Assembly (NCBI GenBank): GCA_034211175.1
Contig: JAXHUH010000155.1
Coordinates: 1-16,641, forward strand
Length of the DNA: 16,641 nucleotides
Reading direction: 5' to 3'
Source: JAXHUH01 sp034211175
GTDB lineage: Bacteria > Actinomycetota > Acidimicrobiia > Acidimicrobiales > CAIXPF01
The position numbers were made by a program, and so were the translations under genes. The notes beneath the pieces are model-generated. The model was not told where the DNA came from, searched no databases, and saw only the letters and a program-made list of their open reading frames with translations. This document shows, piece after piece, positions 1-5,425 of this stretch; positions within the stretch are counted from its first letter, which is position 1; every line of letters begins with the position of its first letter.

Positions 1-118
1 GCGCGCCCCACCACACCCGACACTGCCGCCACCCGCGCTCACCAACAGCGACACCCACCCCTCAACCACTCACCGCGCGCCTACGAATAGCAAAGACGAC
101 CGCCACGATTATTCAGGG
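1..118. other. No supported gene; C/A-rich window edge
   Basis: The first 80 or so bases are rich in C and A and poor in G on the plus strand, unlike the rest of the window. Plus frame 1 is open from the window edge to a TAG at 88-90, so the tail of a gene entering from the left is conceivable, but its translation (29 residues rich in Pro, Thr, His and Arg) resembles nothing I know. No RNA gene or clear repeat was seen. The stop of the degraded HAD frame lies at 119-121. Confidence 0.3.
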
Positions 119-478
119 CTAGCGAGGGGGACGCTCGTCGTAAAGGTGGACTGAGCGATCAACGGGCTGACCATCTGTTCGTGATATGGTGCCGAGCAGC
201 TTGCCCATCTCGGTGGCGTCGGGCTCGCCGGTGAGGTCGGCGAGGAGATGGGCGACGTCGTCGTGGACCGAGACCGCGCCCTCGCGGCGGAGCTGATCGG
301 TCGTCCAACCGCCGGAGCGGACGGTCATCGCCCGGATGCCGGCGGCACGGGCGGCCTGGACGTCCCAGCCGGTGTCGCCGACGACGACCGCTTGTGACGG
401 TTCGCCGCCGACCGCCTCCAGCGCGGCGGTGAACACGTCGGGCTCGGGCTTGGCGCTGTCGACGTCGCTGGCCGTGCC
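119..478 (-). pseudogene. HAD-family hydrolase, 3' fragment (N-terminal half lost)
   Basis: This is the C-terminal half of a haloacid-dehalogenase-superfamily phosphatase of the phosphoglycolate phosphatase-like kind. The motif III lysine is visible in AKPEPDVF (K codon near 449-451) and motif IV in VVVGDTGWDV (GD codons near 374-379), followed by the usual ARAAGIRAMTVRSGGW strand. The nucleophile motif DxDxT and the cap domain are absent: the same frame stays open to 703, but residues upstream of about base 478 are Ser/Pro/Thr-rich nonsense in antisense-like codon use and do not resemble a HAD. No DxDGT-like motif occurs in any frame between 480 and 940. Without the nucleophile Asp the product could not work as a phosphatase. 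The TAG stop at 119-121 follows about 35 residues beyond the usual HAD end. The fragment is fused to the neighbouring gene fragment, which suggests a deletion or recombination. Confidence 0.72.
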
Positions 479-854
479 CTCGAGCGAGAGCTGCAAGGTG
501 ATCCCACGGGTGGGACGCAGAGGTTTCGTCGCCATCGTCGGAGCGTACGGTCGCAAGGGCGCGCTCGCGGAGAACATCGGCGTCGAGCTCTTCTCGCCAG
601 GAGCGGCCGCCGGAAGCGTGGATCGAGAAGCGATGATCGGCGCGCAAGGTGAACGAGTCTCCGTTGGCGAGGCGCACGAACTCGCTGATCGCGAAGTCAG
701 CACATGATGACTGGGGTGTGGGCTCGGTCACGAGACCGCAGATGGCGCCGATCTCGATCGGCTCGGCGCGAGGTTCGTGCTGGGGCACGTGCCCGTTCCC
801 GGGACCGGGGTCCGAGCCGGGAAATCGGCTCCAAGCACCAGGCTGTTCAGTCAT
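472..854 (-). pseudogene. Unrecognised gene, 5' fragment fused out of frame to the HAD remnant
   Basis: A coding-like stretch starts at ATG 852-854, preceded by a good ribosome binding site (GAAGGA, about 9 nt upstream). The first 125 or so residues look like a real cytosolic protein: a Pro/Gly-rich N-terminus, then a segment with SEFVRLANGDSFTLRADHRF and later HPWDHLAALARGHG. The Trp-containing HPW..LAALAR ending is reminiscent of small uncharacterised actinobacterial proteins, but I cannot name the family. Beyond about base 472 the frame continues to a TGA at 159 only as Arg-rich shadow of the HAD fragment, so the natural C-terminus appears lost. If translated, the gene would yield a 231-residue chimera with an Arg-rich tail. 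A less likely reading is that the 5' part was always short and the tail is spurious. Confidence 0.5.
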
Positions 855-917
855 GGACCGCGATCCTTCGTTGACGTTCGCATCCTTGGAGCTCCACGAC
901 CGTCGCCTCCGTTGATC

Positions 918-931
918 CACCGGCCCCGGTG
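918..931 (-). terminator. Weak hairpin downstream of the GNAT gene
   Basis: CACCG-GCCC-CGGTG forms a 5-bp GC stem with a 4-nt loop, about 57 nt past the stop of the minus-strand acetyltransferase. There is no T-tract after it, so a terminator role is only a possibility. Confidence 0.2.
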
Positions 932-988
932 ACCTCACTCGTCGATGTGCTCACCTGCGCCGGGCGTGACGCGACGGGCTGACCGCGT

Positions 989-1549
989 TCAGCCGCCGGA
1001 CCACTCGCGCTCGAGGATGGCGTGGACGACGAGGGTGGTCCACGCCCCCTCGAACCAGTCGGCCTCGACCAACGTCGCCTCCCGCCGGAAGCCCAGGTGC
1101 TCCACCAACCGGTGCAGCGCCGGGTTCCGCTCGTCGGACTGGGTGAGCACCCGGTGCTGGTTGCGCTCCTCGAAGAGCCAGGCGAGCACGAGCCGCACCG
1201 CCTCCGACGCGAAGCCCCGCCCCTGACGGTCACCGGCGAGCGTGATGCCGAGCTCGATCGTGCGGGGCTGGGTGGCGACCGAGTGGATGCCGAGGTCGCC
1301 GACCAGCGCCCCGGAGGCCCGCTCGACGATCGCGAGCTGCAGCCAGTCGCCGAGGTCGGGCCAGTCGGTGTCGGGCTGGCCCTCGACGAGGCGGCGGGCG
1401 TCCTCGACCGACCAGTCGGGCGTCCAGCTCTGGTACCTCGCCACCTCCGGGTCGCTGCGGTAGGCGACGAGCGCGTCGGCGTCGTCCATCGTGAGTCGGC
1501 GCAGCATGACCAGCGCACCCGGCGCCGGCAACCCCTCGGTGGCGGGCAT
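989..1549 (-). CDS. GNAT-family N-acetyltransferase (RimJ/RimL-like)
   Basis: The 186-residue protein is expected to transfer an acetyl group from acetyl-CoA to an amine, in the cytosol; the substrate cannot be read from sequence. The single domain of the Acetyltransf_3 type runs from about residue 15 (LRRLTMDDADAL) to 180. The acetyl-CoA pyrophosphate-binding motif A is RQGRGFASEA at 108-117, and the N-proximal to C-terminal order matches RimJ/RimL: ELGITLAGDRQG, then RNPALHRLVEHLGFRRE at about 141-156 with the conserved Asn. Length is normal for the family. The ATG at 1549 and an internal ATG at 1507 (residue 15) are both possible starts; neither has a convincing Shine-Dalgarno sequence, and the first is kept because it keeps the full reading frame. 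It is transcribed divergently from the MDR oxidoreductase across a 325-bp gap. Confidence 0.88.
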   Translation of the reverse strand: MPATEGLPAPGALVMLRRLTMDDADALVAYRSDPEVARYQSWTPDWSVEDARRLVEGQPDTDWPDLGDWLQLAIVERASGALVGDLGIHSVATQPRTIELGITLAGDRQGRGFASEAVRLVLAWLFEERNQHRVLTQSDERNPALHRLVEHLGFRREATLVEADWFEGAWTTLVVHAILEREWSGG

Positions 1550-1597
1550 CCGGCGAGCGTACGGCCCGGCCCGACGCCACCGGGCACCGGGCCGTTG

Positions 1598-1732
1598 TCA
1601 TCGCCGCTCGAGGTCGCGTGCGAGGTGCGACCGCCGCAGCCGACCGGTCCGCCGCAACCGACGCAGCTCGGCCCCACAGCCACAGCCACAGCAGTCGGCG
1701 CCGCAGCGCGGCTCGTCTCCCAGCATGCGCAT
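1598..1732 (-). CDS. Possible Cys-rich small protein (doubtful)
   Basis: The frame from ATG 1732 (or ATG 1726) to the TGA at 1598-1600 encodes 44 (or 42) residues. The N-terminal part carries five cysteines in the pattern C-x3-C-C-x-C-x-C within CGADCCGCGC, followed by an Arg/Leu-rich tail with a RRLRRTGRLRR-like segment. Such a cysteine cluster could bind metal, but no known small-protein family is recognised. Against it: no Shine-Dalgarno sequence or -10 box close to either start, the cysteines arise partly from a (TGTGGC) tandem repeat, and the same frame stays open well upstream as noise. It is listed because GC-rich divergent gaps of this size often hide a small gene. Confidence 0.15.
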   Translation of the reverse strand: MRMLGDEPRCGADCCGCGCGAELRRLRRTGRLRRSHLARDLERR

Positions 1733-1861
1733 GCGATGTGGGGTCGTGTGGGCATCTGCCGAGTCTCGTCGCTCACCCACCTGTTCCGGCGGTCCCGGGC
1801 CGGTTCCGGGGCGGCTCGGGTGGCGGGCCGGCCGGATGGCAGACTCGCCGCCAGCGTCATC

Positions 1862-1870
1862 GAGGGGGAA
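1862..1870 (+). promoter_or_regulatory. Ribosome binding site deciding the MDR start
   Basis: GAGGGGGAA lies 6 nt (from the AGGGGG core) before ATG 1875. A GTG at 1872 in the same frame would be too close to this site, and the frame upstream, though open to 1491, is not protein-like; ATG 1875 is therefore the start. Confidence 0.7.
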
Positions 1871-1874
1871 CGTG

Positions 1875-2891
1875 ATGAGCACGAACGGGACCAACCGCCA
1901 GGTCATCGTGACCGAGCTGCCGACCGGCAAGCTGTCGACCTCGAACTTCGAGGTCCGCGAGGGCCCGATGCCCGAGGCCTCCGACGGTGAGGTGCTCGTG
2001 CGGACCCTGTGGCTGTCGCTCGACGCCGCCAACCGGGCGTGGATGCAGGGCGCCACCTACACCGACCCGGTGTTCGCCGGGCAGGTGATGAGCGGGTTCA
2101 CGCTCGGCCAGGTCGTCGCGTCGAACAGCCCCGACGTCCCGGCCGGTGCCATCGTCGAGTGCCAGAACGGCTGGCAGGCCTACGGCGTGCACGCGGCGAA
2201 GGCCGTCCGACCGTTCGAGCCGAAGGCCCCGCTGCCCCGCTACCTCAGCGTCCTCGGCGTCACCGGGCTCACCGCGTACTTCGGGCTCCACGACGTCGGG
2301 CGCCCCGAGGCGGGGGAGACGGTCGTGGTCAGCGCCGCGGGCGGCGCCACCGGCAGCGTCGTCGGCCAGCTCGCCCGCCTCCGGGGCTGCCGGGCCGTCG
2401 GCATCGCCGGCTCCGACGACAAGAACCGCTGGCTGGTCGACGAGCTCGGCTTCGACGCCGCGGTCAACTACAAGGACCCCGGCTTCCGCCAGCAGCTCAA
2501 GGCCGCGTGCCCCGACGGCGTCGACGTCTACTTCGACAACACCGGCGGCCCGATCCTCGAGACCGTGCTGCGCCGCATGAACCTCCACGGCCGCATCGCG
2601 TGCTGCGGCGTCGTCTCGCAGTACGACACGTCCAACCCGGCGGCCGGGCCCGCCGGCATCCCCGGCCTGCTCGTCACCAAGCGGATCCGGATGGAGGGGT
2701 TCATCGTCATGGACTTCTACGACCGCCGCGCCCAGGCGCTCGACGAGCTCGCCGGCTGGGTGAACTCCGGTGAGCTGAAGGTCGCCGAGGACGTCGTCGA
2801 GGGCCTCGAGCACGCCCCCGCGGGCCTCGTCGGCCTCCTCGCCGGCGAGAACATGGGCAAGCGCATGGTCCACGTCGCCGACCCGACCTGA
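1875..2891 (+). CDS. MDR-family NADP-dependent oxidoreductase (CurA/PTGR/alkenal reductase-like)
   Basis: The 338-residue protein is a zinc-independent medium-chain dehydrogenase/reductase, expected to reduce the C=C bond of alpha,beta-unsaturated carbonyl compounds with NADPH in the cytosol. The N-terminal ADH_N_2 domain covers about residues 8-115; the Rossmann cofactor domain follows, with LGVTGLTAYFGL at 127-138 and the nucleotide-binding motif AAGGATGSVVGQ at 154-165. VDVYFDNTGG and GRIACCGVVSQYD are hallmark strands of this subfamily, as is the late RMEGFIVMDF. No zinc-ligand cysteines of alcohol dehydrogenases are present at the usual places. Length matches the family (330-345). Homologues are called YncB/CurA, leukotriene B4 12-hydroxydehydrogenase-like or 2-alkenal reductase; the natural substrate cannot be told. 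It is a monocistronic gene, convergent with the small membrane protein gene. Confidence 0.92.
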   Translation: MSTNGTNRQVIVTELPTGKLSTSNFEVREGPMPEASDGEVLVRTLWLSLDAANRAWMQGATYTDPVFAGQVMSGFTLGQVVASNSPDVPAGAIVECQNGWQAYGVHAAKAVRPFEPKAPLPRYLSVLGVTGLTAYFGLHDVGRPEAGETVVVSAAGGATGSVVGQLARLRGCRAVGIAGSDDKNRWLVDELGFDAAVNYKDPGFRQQLKAACPDGVDVYFDNTGGPILETVLRRMNLHGRIACCGVVSQYDTSNPAAGPAGIPGLLVTKRIRMEGFIVMDFYDRRAQALDELAGWVNSGELKVAEDVVEGLEHAPAGLVGLLAGENMGKRMVHVADPT

Positions 2892-2903
2892 GCGGTCGGC
2901 GGT

Positions 2904-2963
2904 CGGTTCGACCCGGCCGCCCGCCGGTCCGCACGACGCCGCCGTGGCCGTCGTGCAGAACCG
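2904..2963. terminator. Nested hairpin between convergent genes
   Basis: An 8-bp perfect inverted repeat (GCACGACG at 2931-2938, CGTCGTGC at 2949-2956, 10-nt loop) is enclosed by a second repeat (CGGTTC at 2904-2909, GAACCG at 2958-2963). It fills the 94-bp gap between two convergent stop codons (2891 and 2986), the expected place for a bidirectional terminator. No T-tract flanks it on either strand, which is common in high-GC actinobacteria. Confidence 0.5.
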
Positions 2964-2985
2964 GGTTGGCGGTGGGTTGCGGCTG

Positions 2986-3240
2986 TCAGGCGGTGAGCTC
3001 GGTTGCCGGTTCGGCCGAGGTCTTCGCGCCGAGATAGGCGCCGAGGTGGCCGACGAGCGTGACCCACGGGCCGATGCCGGTGAACACGTCGACGACGATC
3101 GTGGCGACCGCGCCGAGCAGGAAGCCGGCCCACGCGCCGATCACGACCTGACCGGTACCGGCCCGCAGGGAGCGCGAGCCGGACTGGCGCATCGCGACGA
3201 CCACGCCGATGAGGGTGACCGAGAGCAGGGGAACGATCAT
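2986..3240 (-). CDS. Small membrane protein of unknown function
   Basis: This 84-residue protein is almost entirely hydrophobic, with likely membrane segments at about residues 2-17, 31-52 and 56-71, a short Arg/Ser-rich loop at 18-27 and a polar C-terminus. The Gly/Ala pattern (GAWAGFLLGAVATIVV) is typical of small helical-bundle membrane proteins. I do not recognise the family. The reading frame is clean and the codons resemble neighbouring genes, so it is likely real. There is no Shine-Dalgarno sequence before ATG 3240; instead a TATGTT box ends 6 nt before the ATG, as expected for a leaderless transcript. It lies between two plus-strand genes, convergent with the MDR gene and divergent from the acetyltransferase. 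Confidence 0.7.
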   Translation of the reverse strand: MIVPLLSVTLIGVVVAMRQSGSRSLRAGTGQVVIGAWAGFLLGAVATIVVDVFTGIGPWVTLVGHLGAYLGAKTSAEPATELTA

Positions 3241-3246
3241 GTGAGG

Positions 3247-3252
3247 AACATA
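3247..3252 (-). promoter_or_regulatory. -10 box of a probable leaderless promoter
   Basis: On the minus strand TATGTT (TAnnnT) occupies -12 to -7 relative to the A of ATG 3240, which would make that A the transcription start. This fits the missing ribosome binding site. No clear -35 box was seen. Confidence 0.45.
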
Positions 3253-3373
3253 CGATCGGCCGTCACCACCCCGGTATCGGGAATCCCCCTGGTCGTCCCC
3301 CGAGACCCGACCTCAGGGTCGCGTAGGGAGCGCCCAGTTCGCGAGAAGTCGTTCGTGAGGGGTCGGGCCTGGC

Positions 3374-3379
3374 GGGGAG
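3374..3379 (+). promoter_or_regulatory. Ribosome binding site of the second GNAT gene
   Basis: GGGGAG lies 9 nt before ATG 3389 and fixes the start of the acetyltransferase. Confidence 0.6.
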
Positions 3380-3388
3380 ACTCGGCCG

Positions 3389-4135
3389 ATGGGCGCTCCC
3401 GACGACATCTCCGGTCCGGGCCCGACGCAGGGCCCGGACTCGTCGACGCTCGCCGGCGTGTGGCCGCTGTTCGGACTGCGGTTGGTCCACGACGACCTCG
3501 AGCTGCGGCCGGTCACCGACGACGACGCCGTGGCGCTCGCCGATCTCCTCGAGGACCCGATCGTGCCCGCCGGCCAGGAGTACTTCGTGCCCCGCCTCCT
3601 CATCGGGCGGGCGGCGACCCGGCAGGAGCGGGCGCAGGAGATGCTGCGCTACCACTGGACGACGAGGGCCGGGACCCGACCGGAGCGGTGGGAGGTGCCG
3701 TTCGCCGTGGTCCACGACGGGACCGTCGTCGGCACCCAGTCGAGCCGGGCGGAGGACTTCGCCGTCGTCGGCAACGTCCACACCGGGTCGTTCCTCGCCG
3801 GCAGCGCGCAGGGCCGGGGGATCGGCGGGCGGATGCGGGCCATGGTGCTCGAGTGGGCGTTCGCCCACCTCGGCGCGGTCGGCGTGTCGAGCGGGTACAT
3901 GACCGGCAACGAGCGGTCGGCCAGGATCTCCGCACGGCTCGGCTACGAGCCCGACGGCGTCCGCTTCCACGCGTTCGAGGGGGTGCGCCGGGCCGATCAC
4001 CGGCTCCGGCTCACCCGCCAGCGCTGGCTCGACCGCCGACCGTCGTGGCTCGACGCCATGACGGTCAGCGGTATGGAGCCGTGCCGTGGGCTCCTCGGCG
4101 CCGATGCCCGAGCCGAGCCCGGCAACCGGCCGTGA
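3389..4135 (+). CDS. GNAT-family N-acetyltransferase (RimJ/RimL-like)
   Basis: The 248-residue cytosolic protein carries one GNAT domain of the RimJ/RimL kind at about residues 34-200, preceded by a flexible Gly/Pro/Asp-rich leader and followed by a basic, probably unstructured tail of about 45 residues. The acetyl-CoA binding motif A is QGRGIGGRMR at 141-150, after a beta-strand reading NVHTGSFLAGSA. The conserved motif B region GNERSARISARLGYEPDG follows at 173-190, with the Asn that contacts the acetyl acceptor side. It shares the fold with the other acetyltransferase in the window but not close sequence, so it is not a recent duplicate. The amine substrate is unknown. Its stop codon ends only 6 bp from the stop of the convergent OsmC gene. 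The start is supported by a GGGGAG site. Confidence 0.88.
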   Translation: MGAPDDISGPGPTQGPDSSTLAGVWPLFGLRLVHDDLELRPVTDDDAVALADLLEDPIVPAGQEYFVPRLLIGRAATRQERAQEMLRYHWTTRAGTRPERWEVPFAVVHDGTVVGTQSSRAEDFAVVGNVHTGSFLAGSAQGRGIGGRMRAMVLEWAFAHLGAVGVSSGYMTGNERSARISARLGYEPDGVRFHAFEGVRRADHRLRLTRQRWLDRRPSWLDAMTVSGMEPCRGLLGADARAEPGNRP

Positions 4136-4141
4136 GCCGGC

Positions 4142-4573
4142 TCAGTGCTGGAGCGTGGCGTCGAGGGTGATCTCGTCGACCGCGGCGAGCGTCGCCGAGA
4201 TCGGGCAGCCGTCCTTGGCCTTGTTGGCGAGCTGCTCGAACGTGGCCTCGTCGACGCCGGGAACCCGGCCGTTGGCGACGAGGTGGATCTTCGTGATCTT
4301 GCCGGCGTCCATGTCGAGGGTTGCCGTGGCGGTCACGTCCATCCGCTCGGGGGTGTGGCCCTCGCCGGCCAACATGTTGGAGAACGCCATGGCGTAGCAG
4401 GCGGCGTGGGCGCCGGCGATGAGCTCCTCGGGGTTGGTGCCCTCACCGCTCTCGAAGCGGGAGGCGTAGGTGTAGCTGCCACTGATGGCGCCGCTGCTCC
4501 CGAGGGAGAAGTGGCCGTTGCCACCCTTGAGATCGCCCTCCCACCGGGCGGACGAGCTGCGTTCGATCGCCAT
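4142..4573 (-). CDS. osmC: OsmC-family peroxiredoxin (organic hydroperoxide reductase)
   Basis: OsmC/Ohr proteins reduce organic hydroperoxides using two reactive cysteines, protecting the cytosol from peroxide stress. The 143-residue product has the normal family length and order: an N-terminal strand with ARWEGDLKGG at 9-18, the catalytic Arg in YASRF (R39), a Glu in NPEELIAGAHAACYAM (E49/E50 with the peroxidatic cysteine C59) and the resolving cysteine C123 in DGCPIS. All four key residues are present, so it should be active. The frame stays open upstream to 4639, but ATG 4573 is chosen because it begins at the family's N-terminus and has AAAGG/AGGA purine stretches just upstream. The gene is downstream of vapC on the same strand, separated by 123 bp holding a long inverted repeat. 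OsmC versus Ohr subfamily is not certain; the short form and motif fit OsmC. Confidence 0.92.
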   Translation of the reverse strand: MAIERSSSARWEGDLKGGNGHFSLGSSGAISGSYTYASRFESGEGTNPEELIAGAHAACYAMAFSNMLAGEGHTPERMDVTATATLDMDAGKITKIHLVANGRVPGVDEATFEQLANKAKDGCPISATLAAVDEITLDATLQH

Positions 4574-4590
4574 TGGTCCTGGCCTTTCGC

Positions 4591-4639
4591 GTGCGTCGGA
4601 CGATGCACCCCGCCCGCGCCGCGAACGGGGCCGACGCAC
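4591..4639 (-). promoter_or_regulatory. Nested inverted repeat in the osmC leader or promoter
   Basis: GTGCGTCGG (4591-4599) and CCGACGCAC (4631-4639) form a perfect 9-bp inverted repeat with a 31-nt interior that itself contains CCCCG (4608-4612) and CGGGG (4626-4630). It lies 17 nt upstream of the osmC start codon and about 57 nt past the vapC stop. It could be an operator, a structured leader that affects osmC expression or the end of the vapBC transcript; no T-tract follows. Confidence 0.45.
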
Positions 4640-4696
4640 ACCTACCCACCCGAACGCCCGACGACCCGGCCGAGCGCGCCGGAAGCTCGGGAGCGC

Positions 4697-5134
4697 TCAG
4701 CGCAGGAGGAGGTGATCCACCGAGTCGAACCGCGCGAAGTCCCGGTCCATGGTGGCCACGGTCGCGCCGTGCTCGACTGCGATCGCGCCGATGACCGCGC
4801 CGGGCACGAGGTCGCCGGTCGCGTCCGCCTCGGCGCACAGCCGGCGAACGAGCGTCAGGTGACGGTCGCCGGGTTCGGTCGGTAGGCAGCGCGGCTGCGC
4901 CGTCGTGGCCTCGATGAACGCGAACGCCTCGTCGAGTGGTGTGGGCACCGGGAGGATCCGACGATTCGTCGTGAGCCGCAGGAGCGAGGCCCACACGGTG
5001 GACGGTACGCCGAACTCGTCATGTTGCTCGATCTCGCCGTTCACGAGGTGGTCGAACCACGGGCGAATGAGGGGATGGTGTGGGTGGTCGGCCCGCTGTG
5101 CGGCGAGGACGACGTTCACGTCGAGGACGAGCAA
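4697..5134 (-). CDS. vapC: VapC-family toxin, PIN-domain ribonuclease
   Basis: The 145-residue protein is a PIN-domain endoribonuclease, the toxin of a type II toxin-antitoxin pair that cleaves RNA using Mg2+ held by acidic residues. Visible acidic positions are D5 in the N-terminal LDVNVVL strand, D108 in GDLVPGAVIGAIAVEHG and D130/D132 in ATMDRDFARF; this order and length fit VapC. The mid-domain segment PSTVWASLLRLTTNRRI resembles the actinobacterial VapC subfamily in which the usual second Glu is not obvious. The start is TTG at 5132-5134, 9 nt after the vapB stop and in the same frame; the next candidate start (GTG at 5119) would remove D5, so TTG is required. It is co-transcribed with the antitoxin gene. 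Confidence 0.88.
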   Translation of the reverse strand: MLVLDVNVVLAAQRADHPHHPLIRPWFDHLVNGEIEQHDEFGVPSTVWASLLRLTTNRRILPVPTPLDEAFAFIEATTAQPRCLPTEPGDRHLTLVRRLCAEADATGDLVPGAVIGAIAVEHGATVATMDRDFARFDSVDHLLLR

Positions 5135-5143
5135 GGTGTCCGC

Positions 5144-5398
5144 TCAGCGCAGCCGGTCGAGGTCGAGGCCTTCGTCCAGCGCCTCGAACACCGCCCGGTT
5201 CGACGTCAGATCGAGTCCGGGGCGGGGACCGGTGCCGCCGGTGAACACCGGGATCGGTGGGCCCGGCGTCGGGGCGTCGACGGCCAGCTCTCGGCGGACA
5301 GCGCGCTCGATCATCTGGCCCAGCGTGATGCCCTTCGCCGTGGCCCGCGCCTTGGCTGCGACGAGGAGCTCATCGTCGATGTTGACCGTGGTGCGCAT
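5144..5398 (-). CDS. vapB: VapB-family ribbon-helix-helix antitoxin
   Basis: The 84-residue antitoxin has an N-terminal ribbon-helix-helix DNA-binding domain (MRTTVNIDDELL at 1-12, helix to about 40) that normally dimerises, binds its own promoter and, with VapC, represses the operon. The C-terminal part (about 45-84), with PIPVFTGGTGPRPG followed by SNRAVFEALDEG, is the segment that would wrap over the VapC active site. It directly precedes vapC with a 9-nt gap. The ATG at 5398 has no strong ribosome binding site, but TAGCAT ends 7 nt before it, suggesting a nearly leaderless transcript. Its promoter lies in the 27-bp gap behind the transglutaminase-like gene, and read-through from that operon is possible. 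Confidence 0.85.
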   Translation of the reverse strand: MRTTVNIDDELLVAAKARATAKGITLGQMIERAVRRELAVDAPTPGPPIPVFTGGTGPRPGLDLTSNRAVFEALDEGLDLDRLR

Positions 5399-5419
5399 GA
5401 TGCTGATGCTAACGCATCA
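5398..5419 (-). promoter_or_regulatory. VapB promoter and operator-like repeats
   Basis: On the plus strand TGATGC occurs at 5398-5403 and 5404-5409 in tandem, followed after TAAC by the inverted copy GCATCA at 5414-5419. The last two form a perfect 6-bp inverted repeat with a 4-nt centre. On the minus strand TAGCAT (5411-5406) is a good -10 box inside this repeat, 7 nt before the vapB ATG. Binding of VapB dimers here would block RNA polymerase, the usual autoregulation of vapBC. Confidence 0.6.
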
Positions 5420-5425
5420 CCCGCG

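Larger units (their letters stand above)
1550..1874. other. Divergent intergenic region with a 12-bp palindrome and CCACAG repeats
   Basis: This 325-bp gap separates two divergent genes and should hold both promoters, but I found no convincing -35/-10 pair. It contains a (CCACAG)-type triplet of short tandem repeats near 1676-1692 and a perfect 12-bp palindrome at 1723-1734. On the minus strand a short frame (start 1732 or 1726, stop near 1598) encodes about 43-45 residues with a cluster of five cysteines and an Arg-rich tail; it has no clear ribosome binding site and is treated only as a finding. Confidence 0.5.

Noticed and set aside
159..471. Arg-rich C-terminal continuation of the 5' fragment frame as a real protein domain
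   Set aside because: It is read from the HAD coding region in another frame; the Arg/Pro-rich composition is the usual shadow in GC-rich DNA.
1676..1692. CCACAG repeats as a CRISPR or minisatellite
   Set aside because: Only about three 6-bp units without spacers; too short to be meaningful.
2944..4170. 408-residue plus-strand frame across the small membrane protein and the acetyltransferase
   Set aside because: It overlaps two better-supported genes and becomes Arg-rich noise within the acetyltransferase region.
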